Shown here in pieces: positions 51,368 through 59,996 of a DNA stretch of 64,000 bases. The DNA lies in NCBI RefSeq assembly GCF_002952775.1, contig NZ_CP025066.1:744001-808000 (forward strand), written 5' to 3'. This stretch comes from Halalkaliarchaeum desulfuricum. GTDB lineage: Archaea; Halobacteriota; Halobacteria; Halobacteriales; Haloferacaceae. Below the pieces are notes generated by a model. That model saw only the letters and a program-made list of their open reading frames with translations. It was not told the origin of the DNA and ran no database searches. The stretch's first letter is position 1. Each line of letters opens with the position of its first letter. The position numbers were made by a program, and so were the translations under genes.

Positions 51368-52252
51368 TTACAGTTCGTCCAGCAGCGCCCGAAGCTGCCC
51401 GCGTGCCTCGGCGTCGGGCTCCCGATGTGGCGCCCGTGGATATCCCGCCGGCGCGCCGCGCTCGCGCATCGCCCACTTCAGGCCCGGGACGCTGTAGTCG
51501 GCGGTGATCGCCGTGTTCAGCTCCACGAGATCCTCGTTCAGTTCTCTGGCGCGCTCGGGGTCCTCCTGGTGGGCCTCGAACACTTCCGCCGTCGCCGCCG
51601 GTGCGAGGTTCGCCAGCGCGAGAACGCCGCCGACAGCGCCGGCGGAAAGCGCCTGCGCGAGGACGCTCCCGCTCCCGATCATGAGGTCGAACTCCCCGGC
51701 CGAGCTGACGACGTCGGCTGTCGACTCGGCGATCCGCCGCTTCGTCCGGACGAACTCCGGCAGCGACGCGTGGGAGTCTTTCATCCCGACGAGGTTCGGG
51801 TGTGACGCGAGCCTGCCGACGGTGTCCGGCTCCAGTCGGACGCCGGTGTACGCCGGCACCGAGTAGAGGTAGATCGGTAGTGAACTCTCGCTTGCCAGCT
51901 CCCGGTAGTACGCCTCGAGCGTCTCCTGGTCGTGATCATAATAAAAGGGCGTGACGACGAGGGCGGCGTCGGCGCCGGCGTCGGCCGCCGCGCGGGTCGC
52001 CTCGAGCGTCTCCCGGAGTCCCGGGTTGCCGGTCCCGGCGAGCACCGGAACCGACGCCTCCTCGGCGACTGTCTCGATCACCCGCGCCCGTTCGGCGGCG
52101 GTCATGAGTTCCGCCTCGCTGTTGGACCCACACGGCACCAGGAAGTCGACGCCCCGGCCCTCGATCCAGTCGACGAGCTCGCGGAGCCGTCGGTAATCGA
52201 CGCCGCCCGCCTCGTCGAACGGCGTTACCAGCGGCGGTCCGATTCCGTTCAT
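51368..52252 (-). CDS. DapA/NanA-family class I aldolase (possibly KD(P)G aldolase)
   Basis: TIM-barrel protein of 294 residues. The N-terminus is NGIGPPLVTPFDEAGGVDYRRL. The carbonyl-binding loop reads VPCGSNSEAELM in place of the GTTGE of DapA. The Tyr is in IYLYSVPAYTG and the Schiff-base Lys in LVGMKDSHA. Replacement of GTTGE argues against dihydrodipicolinate synthase; haloarchaeal KDG/KDPG aldolases of the semi-phosphorylative Entner-Doudoroff pathway are candidates. ATG 52252 is supported by the conserved start. Confidence 0.85.
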   Translation of the reverse strand: MNGIGPPLVTPFDEAGGVDYRRLRELVDWIEGRGVDFLVPCGSNSEAELMTAAERARVIETVAEEASVPVLAGTGNPGLRETLEATRAAADAGADAALVVTPFYYDHDQETLEAYYRELASESSLPIYLYSVPAYTGVRLEPDTVGRLASHPNLVGMKDSHASLPEFVRTKRRIAESTADVVSSAGEFDLMIGSGSVLAQALSAGAVGGVLALANLAPAATAEVFEAHQEDPERARELNEDLVELNTAITADYSVPGLKWAMRERGAPAGYPRAPHREPDAEARGQLRALLDEL

Positions 52253-52278
52253 GTCGACCCCTACGTTCAGGGGGGTCT

Positions 52279-53145
52279 TTATTCGTCCGGACGGTGCGTC
52301 TCGCCCTCGTCGCTTTCCTCCGCCCGGAGTCGTCGGATCGTCGCCGCCGCCTGCGAAGCGTCGTAGCCGAAGAAGACGTCCTTGGCGTACCGGTTTGCGA
52401 CGTCCGTCGCGTGAGCCAGGTTCTCGACGTCGACGTCGACCGCGTACAGCTCGACCGAGAACGGCACCCCCGAGGGTTCCCCGTCGGGATCGTACGAGCC
52501 GCCAAGTCGCGACCGGAACCCGCGGGCGATCGACTCGAGCCAGTATGTCGTCCCGTAGTCCAGATCGTACAGCGGAACGACGAACTCGTCGACCACGTCG
52601 GCGAGCGCGTCGACGTCCAGCCCCGATCGTTTCGAGAGGTGATCGGGGTACGGGTCGGGATACAGCGTCAGGTACGACCGGCCGGGAATCCGGTCGACCG
52701 CGTCCTCGACGAACTCGGTGATGGCTGCCTCGCGCCACTCGTCGCGGTCGGCGTACGGACTCTCGTCGAACAGGCGATCACACCGGTCACACCGGCAGTA
52801 CCCTTCCCGAGGGAAGCCGACGTCGTCGAGCCTGACGTCGGGTTCGGCGGCAGCACAGTCCACAATCGTCTCGAGCAATCCCTCTCGATACCGCTCGTGG
52901 GTCGGGCAGACGTACGACCAGTCGAAGTACGGGCGCTCCCGGGTGGCAGGCTCGCCGTCGGCGTTGACCGCCGCAAGCGACGGGTCTCCCCGAACCGCGG
53001 CGTTGTCCCCGAAGCACGACACCATGTTGACCGCGTCAGCGATCGGCTCACCGCCGCGTCCGGAGACGTCTTTCACCTCGTAGAACCCGCGATCGAACTC
53101 CGGCCAGCCGGTCTCGTCTTCGTTCCGCGTGACGACTCCGTACAT
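52279..53145 (-). CDS. Haloarchaeal hypothetical protein with a glycosidase-like outline
   Basis: Soluble protein of 288 residues. Central segment YVCPTHERYREGLLETIVDCAAAEPDVRLDDVGFPREGYCRCDRCDRLF has a CxxC pair and the look of a (beta/alpha)8 barrel strand with acidic tips; later LTLYPDPYPDHLSKRSGLDVDALADVVDEFVVPLYDLDYG. This resembles uncharacterised glycoside-hydrolase-like proteins but I cannot name the family. It starts 26 nt before the aldolase on the same strand, so one operon is likely. Confidence 0.6.
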   Translation of the reverse strand: MYGVVTRNEDETGWPEFDRGFYEVKDVSGRGGEPIADAVNMVSCFGDNAAVRGDPSLAAVNADGEPATRERPYFDWSYVCPTHERYREGLLETIVDCAAAEPDVRLDDVGFPREGYCRCDRCDRLFDESPYADRDEWREAAITEFVEDAVDRIPGRSYLTLYPDPYPDHLSKRSGLDVDALADVVDEFVVPLYDLDYGTTYWLESIARGFRSRLGGSYDPDGEPSGVPFSVELYAVDVDVENLAHATDVANRYAKDVFFGYDASQAAATIRRLRAEESDEGETHRPDE

Positions 53146-53154
53146 CCAGCCGCG

Positions 53155-53259
53155 TTACTCCTGGACTTCGACCTCGACGGGCTCTTTGTCGCCCGAGAAG
53201 AGGACGTACACTAATGTCAGGAACACTACGACCAAAAGCAGCTTCGCTTTCGTGGACAT
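53155..53259 (-). CDS. 34-residue single-helix membrane protein
   Basis: MSTKAKLLLVVVFLTLVYVLFSG followed by an acidic tail DKEPVEVEVQE. One helix (about 5-22) with Lys before and acids after suggests an N-in, C-out microprotein. ATG 53259 and TAA 53155-53157 frame it, and its stop lies 9 nt before the next gene's start. Such tiny haloarchaeal proteins are common and of unknown role. Confidence 0.6.
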   Translation of the reverse strand: MSTKAKLLLVVVFLTLVYVLFSGDKEPVEVEVQE

Positions 53260-53322
53260 ACCCGTACGTGCAACCCCCGACGGCTAAAACGCTTCGGCGA
53301 TCCAGTCCACGCCGGGAGAGCC

Positions 53323-53784
53323 TCACTCCACCGCGAGGTGATCGGCGATGTCCTCGTGGATGATCGTCCCGCAGTAGTTACACCGAACGCCGTCGGAGAT
53401 GACCTCGAAGGCGGTCTCGACGGGCTCGTCGGCGTTCGTGATGCAGTTGTGGTTCGGACACGACAACAGCCCCGAAACGCGGTCGGGACGCTCGACGCGG
53501 TTCTTCTCGATGACCTCGAAGTCGCGGACGATGTTTATGGTCGCCTCCGGCGCGATCAGCGAGAGGACGTCCACCTCGGACTGACTCAGTTCCCTGTCTT
53601 CGATCTTCAGGATGTCCTTTCGGCCGAGCCGGCCGGAGGAGACGTTCATCGCGATCGACAGGCCGTAACCCTCCGAGCCGTCGATCCCGAGGATCGCGAG
53701 CACGTTGAGCGCCTGGCCGGCGGCGATGTGATCGATGACGGTGCCGTTCCGGATCTTCGAAACGCGGAGTTGGTGGTCACTCAT
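53323..53784 (-). CDS. pyrI: Aspartate carbamoyltransferase regulatory chain
   Basis: Regulatory subunit of ATCase, 153 residues. N-terminal nucleotide-binding domain: [27 protein letters not shown]-terminal zinc domain: [12 protein letters not shown] and [10 protein letters not shown] provide four Cys. It binds CTP/ATP and joins catalytic trimers in pyrimidine synthesis. ATG 53784 overlaps the pyrB stop by 4 nt, so pyrB-pyrI is one coupled operon. Confidence 0.97.
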   Translation of the reverse strand: MSDHQLRVSKIRNGTVIDHIAAGQALNVLAILGIDGSEGYGLSIAMNVSSGRLGRKDILKIEDRELSQSEVDVLSLIAPEATINIVRDFEVIEKNRVERPDRVSGLLSCPNHNCITNADEPVETAFEVISDGVRCNYCGTIIHEDIADHLAVE

Positions 53785-54704
53785 GAAATCCCCCCATGGT
53801 TCTCCAGCAGCATTTCCAACAGCGCCATCCGTACGGGGACGCCGTTGTGCGCCTGCTGGAAGTAGCGTGCGTGGTCGGTCTCGTCGACGTCCGGTGCGAT
53901 CTCGTCGACCCGCGGGAGCGGATGCATGACCGTGAGGTCATCGCGCCCGGCCGCGAGCGTGTCGGCGTCGATCTGGTACTCGCCGGCGACGGCACGGTAC
54001 TCGCTCTCGTCGGGGAACCGTTCGCGCTGGATTCGGGTCACGTACAGGACGTCCAGTTCCGACAACACCGGCTCCAGTTCCGTGTGTTCCCGGACCTGTG
54101 CGCCGGCCTCGTGGAGGTCGAACCGGACGCTGCGGGGGAGTCGAAGCGACTCCGGACTGATGAAGTGTTGGCTTACCTCGAAGTTCGCCAGTGCCGCCGC
54201 AAGCGAGTGGACGGTCCGCCCGTACTTCAGATCGCCCATGATCCCGACCGTGAGGTCGTCGAGGCCGTTCTCCTCACGGATCGTGTACAGGTCCAAAAGC
54301 GTCTGGCTCGGGTGCTGTCCGGCGCCGTCGCCCGCGTTGATCAGTGGCACGTCGACGAAGTCGCTGGCGAGTTTCGCAGCCCCCTCGCTGGGATGTCGCA
54401 ACACGAGCGCGTCGGCGTATCCCTCGATAACCCGTACCGTATCGGCCAACGATTCCCCCTTGGTGACCGACGAGGATTCGACCGACCCCATGTCGATCGT
54501 GCTCCCCCCGAGTCGCTTTGCGGCCGCATCGAAGCTCATCTTCGTTCGCGTGCTCGGCTCGAAAAAGCAGAGCCCGAGGACGAGGCCGGGACGACTGTCC
54601 CGGTAGGCCGCGAGGTCGTCGGCGATCTCGCCGGCCCGGTCGAGCACCGCCTCGACGTCCGACCGGGACAGCTGTGCCGCCGAGATAAGATGGTCGTGAC
54701 GCAT
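53781..54704 (-). CDS. pyrB: Aspartate carbamoyltransferase catalytic chain
   Basis: Catalytic subunit, 307 residues, forming N-carbamoyl-aspartate from carbamoyl phosphate and aspartate. Active-site motifs are intact: [30 protein letters not shown], and [13 protein letters not shown] 54704 ([11 protein letters not shown]) is preferred; a GTG one codon upstream is also possible. A 19-bp tandem repeat array lies 64 nt upstream, between it and the ferredoxin gene. Confidence 0.97.
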   Translation of the reverse strand: MRHDHLISAAQLSRSDVEAVLDRAGEIADDLAAYRDSRPGLVLGLCFFEPSTRTKMSFDAAAKRLGGSTIDMGSVESSSVTKGESLADTVRVIEGYADALVLRHPSEGAAKLASDFVDVPLINAGDGAGQHPSQTLLDLYTIREENGLDDLTVGIMGDLKYGRTVHSLAAALANFEVSQHFISPESLRLPRSVRFDLHEAGAQVREHTELEPVLSELDVLYVTRIQRERFPDESEYRAVAGEYQIDADTLAAGRDDLTVMHPLPRVDEIAPDVDETDHARYFQQAHNGVPVRMALLEMLLENHGGIS

Positions 54705-54767
54705 CACTGTACACCGCGTGGGTCATCGACTTGAATCTCACGGGTCTCGAATCCGAAGGCGTATCCA

Positions 54768-54843
54768 CGGACGTGGATGAACGCCCCGGACGTGGATGAA
54801 CGCCCCGGACGTGGATGAACGCCACGGACGTGGATGAACGAAG
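54768..54843 (+). repeat. Four tandem 19-bp repeats upstream of pyrB
   Basis: Unit CGGACGTGGATGAACGCCC occurs at 54768-54786, 54787-54805, 54806-54824 (last base A) and 54825-54843 (last three bases AAG). The array ends 3 bp before the ferredoxin stop (54846). It lies in the leader/promoter region of pyrBI. The unit length is not a multiple of three, so it is not coding. Confidence 0.9.
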
Positions 54844-54845
54844 CG

Positions 54846-55190
54846 TCAGTCGTCGGCGCCGGCGACTTCCTCGCCGGCTGCGGGCTCGCTTTCGTCGCCG
54901 TCGATGCTCGGGGGATACTCGCCGCGCCGGAGCCGCAGGTCCGACTGGGGACGGGCCATACACGTCAACGCGAACTCCTCTGCCTCTTTTTCGGTGAGTC
55001 CGCGGGCGACTGCGGCCTGCTGGGCCACCTCGCCCTCGAGGATCCGCGCCGAGCAGGCGAGACACATGCCGACGCGACACGAGTACTCGTGGGCGATGCC
55101 CTCCTCGATACAGGCGTTGAGAATCGTCTGCGTGTCCGACACTCGAACGCGCTCGCCGGTGCCGGCGAACTCCACGGTGTACTCGGCCAT
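54846..55190 (-). CDS. [2Fe-2S] ferredoxin
   Basis: Plant-type ferredoxin of 114 residues. Cluster ligands follow YSCRVGMCLACSAR (C-x4-C-x2-C) and the fourth Cys in LTCMARP. The C-terminal 30 residues are an acidic extension (DGDESEPAAGEEVAGADD). It carries electrons in the cytoplasm; the partner is not defined by context. It is divergent from the phosphomevalonate decarboxylase gene. Confidence 0.93.
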   Translation of the reverse strand: MAEYTVEFAGTGERVRVSDTQTILNACIEEGIAHEYSCRVGMCLACSARILEGEVAQQAAVARGLTEKEAEEFALTCMARPQSDLRLRRGEYPPSIDGDESEPAAGEEVAGADD

Positions 55191-55321
55191 GTCGGATCGC
55201 TTCGGACAGCGGTAGCAAAACTCTTGTCACTGTCGGCGCGTCCCCGGGATGCGGACAGTTCCCGGAAGCGACACGAAAAACGGAACGACTAACCGCTCTC
55301 CGACCCCCAACCCGGTAAACG

Positions 55322-56317
55322 ATGAAGGCGACAGCGAGAGCACACCCAATCCAGGGGCTCGTGAAGTATCACGGACTCAAGAAAAGCGACCCGCGGATCC
55401 CGTACCACGACAGCATCTCCGTGTGTACCGCGCCGACGCACTCGACGACGACGGTGGAGTGGCAGCCGGACGCCGCCGAGGACGTCTTCTACATCGACGG
55501 CGAGGAGGTGGAGGGCCACGCCGCAGACAGGATCCAGCTCGTGGTGGACCACGTGCGGGAACTCGCCGGGATCGATCATCCGCTCCGCTTCGAGTCGGTG
55601 AACTCGTTCCCGTCGAACATCGGGTTCGGCTCCTCGTCGTCCGGCTTCGCGGCGGCAGCGCTGGCGCTGACCGAGGCTGCGGGCCTGGACTTCTCCCGCC
55701 AGGAGGTCTCTGCGGTCGCCCGCCGCGGTTCGCTTTCGGCCGGCCGGTCGGTCACCGGCGCCTACTCCCAGCTGTTTGCGGGCCTCAACGACGAGGACTG
55801 CATCTCCCGACGGCTCCCGACAGGCACGGGAGAGGACGGCTTCCACCCGGAGACGGATCTCCGGACGGTCGCAGCGCACGTGCCGGCGTACAAACAGACG
55901 GAACGGGCCCACGAGGAGGCCGAACAAAGCCACATGTTTCAAGCGCGGATGGCACACGTCCACGAACAGCTCGCGGAGATGCGCGACGCGCTCCGGGCGG
56001 GGTCGTTCGACCGAATCTTCGAACTCGCCGAACACGACTCGCTGTCGCTCACCGCGGCGACGATGACCGGGCCGTCCGGGTGGGTGTACTGGCAGCCGGA
56101 GACGATCGCCGTCTTCAACGCGGTCCGGGAACTCCGAGAGGAGGAGGACGTCCCCGTCTACTTCTCGACGGATACCGGCGCGTCGGTCTACGTAAACACC
56201 CGAAAGAGACACGCGGACCGGGTCGAAGAGCGGATCGCGGAGATCGGCGTCGACACCGAGGTCTGGAGTGTCGGCGGTCCCGCGGAGCTCCTCGGACCCG
56301 GCGACGCGCTGTTTTGA
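55322..56317 (+). CDS. Phosphomevalonate decarboxylase (MvaD family)
   Basis: GHMP-type enzyme of 331 residues: IQGLVKYHGLKKSDPRIPYHDSIS at the N-terminus, SFPSNIGFGSSSSGFAAAALAL as the ATP loop, and VYFSTDTGASVYVNTR near the C-terminus. The homologue in Haloferax volcanii was shown to act on phosphomevalonate and not diphosphomevalonate, giving isopentenyl phosphate in an alternative mevalonate route for archaeal lipids; the same is inferred here. ATG 55322. The next gene starts about 95 nt after its stop. Confidence 0.9.
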   Translation: MKATARAHPIQGLVKYHGLKKSDPRIPYHDSISVCTAPTHSTTTVEWQPDAAEDVFYIDGEEVEGHAADRIQLVVDHVRELAGIDHPLRFESVNSFPSNIGFGSSSSGFAAAALALTEAAGLDFSRQEVSAVARRGSLSAGRSVTGAYSQLFAGLNDEDCISRRLPTGTGEDGFHPETDLRTVAAHVPAYKQTERAHEEAEQSHMFQARMAHVHEQLAEMRDALRAGSFDRIFELAEHDSLSLTAATMTGPSGWVYWQPETIAVFNAVRELREEEDVPVYFSTDTGASVYVNTRKRHADRVEERIAEIGVDTEVWSVGGPAELLGPGDALF

Positions 56318-56411
56318 GCTGACGGACCGCCGGCGATGTACCGGCAGAGACGAAGCGACAACTGGGCGACCGCCCCCGGTGCTCAAGAGGTTGCAGACCC
56401 TCCGTTCGGGT

Positions 56412-57644
56412 ATGCGAGTCGTGGTTTTCGGCGCGGGCTATGCGGGACTGACGCTCACACAGCAGCTCGAATCGAGCCTCCCGGACTCCGTGGAGTTGCT
56501 CCTTGTCGACGAGACGGAAACGCATCTCGTTCGACACGAACTCCACCGCGTGATCCGGCGTCCGGACGTGATCGACGCGATCGAGGTGCCGCTCGGATCG
56601 GTGCTCGATCGCGCCCGCGTCGTGACGGGGCGCGTCGACGAGATCGATCCCCAGACCGGTCTCGCGACGTTTCAGGAGGGACACGCGCCGGGGATCGCAA
56701 GTGAGGACGGAACGCTTTCGTACGATTACGGTGCGGTCTGTCTGGGCTCCGAGACCGCATTCTACGATCTTCCGGGAGTCTGCGAGCACGCGATCCCGCT
56801 GAAGCGGAAAGCACACGCACTGTCGATCCGGGACCGATTTCTCGACCTTTGTGAGGCTGTCGAACAGGGAGAAACGGGTCGCGTCGTGATCGGCGGCGGT
56901 GGACTCTCTGGCATCCAGATCGCCGGGGAACTCGCCGCACTTGCCGGAGAGCGGGGCCTTTCGGTCGGCCCGGTCGACGAACCGGACGCCACAGACGAGC
57001 CACTGGTCGAGATCGTGCTCCTCGAACAACTGGAGACGCTCGCCCCCGGGTTCGGTTCCGCGTTCCAGCGGGCGATTCGGTCGGCGCTCGTCGACCACGG
57101 CGTCGACGTCCGGACTGAGACGCCGGTGCGCGAGGCGACCGCCGACACCGTCGAGACCGACGCGGGAACCCTCGAGAGTGATCTGTTCGTCTGGGCCGGC
57201 GGCATTCGGGGGCCGGACGCCACCGCGGGGGAACGACCGACGGTGCGTTCCGACCTCCGGCTGTCCGAGTCGACGTTCGTCGTCGGCGACGCCGGCCGGA
57301 TCGTCGACGCGGACGGGCGGTCGGTTCCGGCGACGGCCTCGGCAGCCATCCGGGCAAGCGAGACCGCCGCCGAGAACCTCACGCGGCTCGTCGAGCACGA
57401 CCTCGAGGGAAGCGCCGAGTTCGAACCGTCGCTCGAGCGATACCGGTATTCGGTCCCGGGATGGGCAGTCTCCGTCGGCGACGAGGCCGTGGCTGTCGTC
57501 GGCGGACAGGTGCTCACCGGACAGCCCGCCCGGAAGCTGAAAGCCGCCATCGGCGGCGGCTACCTGGCGTCGACCCGCGCGACACGGCAGGCAATACAGC
57601 TCGTGCAGTCCGAACTCGGTCTGCCCGGCTTCCCGGGACAGTAA
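56412..57644 (+). CDS. Type II NADH dehydrogenase-like FAD oxidoreductase
   Basis: Protein of 410 residues. FAD-binding VVVFGAGYAGLTLTQQLE (2-19) and NAD-binding RVVIGGGGLSGIQIAGELAAL (about 157-178) are clear, as is the STFVVGDAGRIVDADGRSVPATASAAI segment contacting FAD. NDH-2 enzymes pass electrons from NADH to quinone without pumping. The C-terminus (GGGYLASTRATRQAIQL) is membrane-associating in the family. ATG 56412 is chosen; an earlier frame overlaps the preceding gene. Confidence 0.9.
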   Translation: MRVVVFGAGYAGLTLTQQLESSLPDSVELLLVDETETHLVRHELHRVIRRPDVIDAIEVPLGSVLDRARVVTGRVDEIDPQTGLATFQEGHAPGIASEDGTLSYDYGAVCLGSETAFYDLPGVCEHAIPLKRKAHALSIRDRFLDLCEAVEQGETGRVVIGGGGLSGIQIAGELAALAGERGLSVGPVDEPDATDEPLVEIVLLEQLETLAPGFGSAFQRAIRSALVDHGVDVRTETPVREATADTVETDAGTLESDLFVWAGGIRGPDATAGERPTVRSDLRLSESTFVVGDAGRIVDADGRSVPATASAAIRASETAAENLTRLVEHDLEGSAEFEPSLERYRYSVPGWAVSVGDEAVAVVGGQVLTGQPARKLKAAIGGGYLASTRATRQAIQLVQSELGLPGFPGQ

Positions 57645-57684
57645 AGCGGTGTGAGAAAACTGAGAGTGCGATACGCCTCGCGAC

Positions 57685-59022
57685 TCACTCCTCGGGGCGC
57701 CGATCGGGTTTCGGATCGTCGATCCGGCGGCTCACGTCCAGATGGTAGTGTTTCAGCACGTCGCGACCGAGCAACAGCGGGTGACTCATGTGTGCCCTGT
57801 CCACGATGCTGGCTTCGACGGTGTGCTGGGTGCCCCCGATCCCGAGCACGATATCCACGACCGGCCGGGATCGTCCCGTCTTCTGGCTGCCGGAACGCAC
57901 TTTGCTTACGGTGTGGATCGGCCCCGCGCCGATGTCTGCGGCCAGTTGGAGATCGATCGAACTCCGGTCGGCGCCCGTGTCCGACTTCCCGACGACAGTT
58001 CTGGTCCCCCTGGTTCCGGTGACGACGACTTGCTCGGTGAAGCCGATGACGGGGGGATCGACGTATCGTTCCGGCTCGTCTGCGGGCATACAGGAAGGGA
58101 CAGAGTCGTCGAGCGTCGCCGCCAGGTCGAGCACCTGCTCGTCGTCGACCGAACCGCCGCCGCGTTCGATCGCCAGTTTTGCGATGTAGGGAGCCGGGCT
58201 GGTTTCGGTTGCCTCGTAAAGCCCCCGGAACCCAGCGGTGGGGTTTACTTCCAGAACGTGCCAGCCGTCCGGCCCCTCGATGAGGTCGACGCCGGCGTAG
58301 TCCAGTCCCAAAACGTCGGTCGCCTCGAGCGCATAGGCCGCCGCCTCCGCCGAAATGGTGTCGGTACAGTCCTCGACCCGTCCACCCCGGGCGACGTTCG
58401 TTCGCCACTCCGACTCGGCCGCATGCCGGATCATCGCGCCGACGATTTCCTCGCCGACGACGTACACCCGGAGGTCGCGAGGGGTCCGATCGCCCACCGC
58501 AAGCAGTTCCTGCAGGAACGCCCGACGCTGTCCGACCACCGGGCTGAGCGGCTCTGTCGTGTCGACTTTCCATGCACCGCCTCCGTGGGTCCCGATCGCA
58601 GTCTTGTACACCGCCTCCGGGCCGAACCCCTCTCGGTTCCGGTTGAGTAGTTCCCCACTAAGCGCGAAGAGAGTGTCGGGGATCGGGATACCGGCGCCCA
58701 CCAGTCGCGTCGCGCTCGCGATCTTGTGGGTTGCAAGTGCCGTCGTGTGTGGATCGTTGAGTGTCGGCCGCAACGCAGCGATCGTCTCCGCGATTCCGAC
58801 GTGTTCGGCAGGCTGTTCCGTGCTCGAAAGCAGGAGACGATTGGCGACGACATCGACGTCGGGTTCGAGCCGGATCTCCCCGCCGATCATGTGCACGGCA
58901 GTGTTGGCCTCCCGGAGCCACTCGGGGTGATGGCCGAGCGCCTCGATAGCGTTGCAGATGGCCTTGGATTCCTTGCTGTCGTGCAAACTCAACACCCCCA
59001 CACGAACCGGATCAGGTTCCAT
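57685..59022 (-). CDS. RimK-like ATP-grasp ligase fused to a retropepsin-like (RimB/Zn_protease) domain
   Basis: Protein of 445 residues. The N-terminal 290 form an ATP-grasp ligase: TALATHKIASATRLVGAGIPIPDT, AVYKTAIGTHGGGAW, and GVDLIEGPDGWHVLEVNPTAGFRG with metal ligands. The C-terminal 130 form a retropepsin-like domain with GKSDTGADRSSIDL (Asp-Thr-Gly-Ala) and LLLGRDVL. In bacteria RimK adds glutamates to a protein and RimB trims them, as separate proteins. The fusion predicts a ligase/protease pair acting on the same tail; the target is unknown. Confidence 0.85.
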   Translation of the reverse strand: MEPDPVRVGVLSLHDSKESKAICNAIEALGHHPEWLREANTAVHMIGGEIRLEPDVDVVANRLLLSSTEQPAEHVGIAETIAALRPTLNDPHTTALATHKIASATRLVGAGIPIPDTLFALSGELLNRNREGFGPEAVYKTAIGTHGGGAWKVDTTEPLSPVVGQRRAFLQELLAVGDRTPRDLRVYVVGEEIVGAMIRHAAESEWRTNVARGGRVEDCTDTISAEAAAYALEATDVLGLDYAGVDLIEGPDGWHVLEVNPTAGFRGLYEATETSPAPYIAKLAIERGGGSVDDEQVLDLAATLDDSVPSCMPADEPERYVDPPVIGFTEQVVVTGTRGTRTVVGKSDTGADRSSIDLQLAADIGAGPIHTVSKVRSGSQKTGRSRPVVDIVLGIGGTQHTVEASIVDRAHMSHPLLLGRDVLKHYHLDVSRRIDDPKPDRRPEE

Positions 59023-59629
59023 GTGTTTTCATCGAGGGGACGGGAGTTAACCATAACTATCGATAATGATAGTATCTGCCTGTAAACGCTCCATCGCCCG
59101 GATCCGGGTACCGGAAATAGTCGGGGTGGACGTGAAGTTCACTCCAATCGTTGAGGGGTTCTCATAATGATTATTGTAGCGATTTACCGGTCGATCGGCC
59201 ACCCGGTGGGCCGATCGTCCGGTTACGGCCTAGAATAATCATTATCAGGGGCGGCCGTCACCACTCGGGCCGCCGCCAGGCCACACACGAGCGGCAGCTT
59301 CGACGGGAGCGTCGCTCAAACAGTTCGAATCCCGCGTCGTTTGCGAGCCGGACGACGACGGAACGGTCGACCGCGAAACGACGGTTCTACTTGTCTTGGA
59401 CCGACGACCGTGCGTCGCCAGCGGGGCACGATCTGGTCAATGCGGCCGCGTCCGGGCTCGATGATCCAGATCCGGAAATCGACGTGGAATCGACGCCCTC
59501 GTCGGACGGTGCTTTTCCTGTCCGATTCGGGGGACCGGGGTCTCAGGTTCCTCCGACAAGCCCCTGGACCAGTGATCGAGTCGCATCCGGTTGGGAACTA
59601 TTTTGAGGCCGCTTCGACAAAAGTGAGAT
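59023..59629 (+). other. 607-bp gene-free region with a palindromic element
   Basis: No credible gene. It contains the 82-bp palindrome at 59164-59245. The part from 59260 to 59600 has GC-rich open frames in all phases with no recognisable homology; they may be remnants of a lost gene. Confidence 0.5.
59164..59245 (+). mobile_element. 82-bp near-perfect palindrome, MITE-like
   Basis: Outer arms ATAATGATTATT (59164-59175) and AATAATCATTAT (59234-59245) are exact inverted repeats. Inside, ACCGG(T/A)CGATCGGCC and its complement pair again around a short ACCCGGTG loop. In all about 37 bases each side can pair with few mismatches. It is AT-rich at the tips and GC-rich in the middle. It resembles a non-coding miniature element; no clear target duplication is visible. 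Confidence 0.6.
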
Positions 59630-59752
59630 ATGCTGAGTACACTGACCACAGTATTGATGTGGGGCCTGCTGATCATCGTCGGCCTCATCGCCATCGGGTC
59701 GATCCTGTTTTTCACCTACGACACCGTGGCGACGTTCATGAAAGGGACGTGA
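59630..59752 (+). CDS. 40-residue single-helix membrane protein
   Basis: MLSTLTTVLMWGLLIIVGLI continues to a short tail TYDTVATFMKGT. One long helix (about 5-30). ATG 59630 and TGA 59750-59752. Composition and neat start/stop suggest a real gene; function unknown. Confidence 0.55.
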   Translation: MLSTLTTVLMWGLLIIVGLIAIGSILFFTYDTVATFMKGT

Positions 59753-59781
59753 TTTCCGCGCGAGCGAAGCGAGACGAGTGA

Positions 59782-59868
59782 ACTCGGCGGGATTTGAACC
59801 CGGAGGAAGACGGTCGCCTCGCTTCGCTCGGCGCTGCGTCTTCCAGGGCTTCAAATCCCGCTCGTCCA
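59782..59868 (-). repeat. tRNA-Ala 3'-end derived inverted repeat element
   Basis: Seen from the minus-strand tRNA-Ala, an inverted partial copy of its 3' end comes first (59846-59868) and a direct partial copy next (59782-59801, GGGATTTGAACCC core). The arms are extended by GGAAGACG / CGTCTTCC, and the loop holds CTCGCTTCGCTCG. A further GAGCGAAGCGAG lies at 59762-59773. Order and layout match the other three tRNA loci. Confidence 0.85.
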
Positions 59869-59901
59869 TTCTCGCTCCCTCGTAAAACTCGGTCGCTCCG
59901 A

Positions 59902-59973
59902 TGGACTCGCTGGGATTTGAACCCAGGGCCTCTTCCTTGCGAAGGAAGCGATCTACCGCTGATCTACGAGCCC
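59902..59973 (-). tRNA. tRNA-Ala (CGC)
   Basis: A 72-nt cloverleaf on the minus strand. Acceptor GGGCTCG pairs with CGAGTCC including the G3-U70 pair that marks tRNA-Ala, with discriminator A. Anticodon arm CTTCC-TTCGCAA-GGAAG gives CGC. T-arm CTGGG-TTCAAAT-CCCAG. No intron, no encoded CCA. Confidence 0.97.
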
Positions 59974-59996
59974 GCATACGGTCGAAGTCGTCGCGC

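Noticed and set aside
59151-59606. 151-codon frame after the palindrome
   Set aside because: Passes through the palindrome, has no homology I can see, and alternative frames are equally open.
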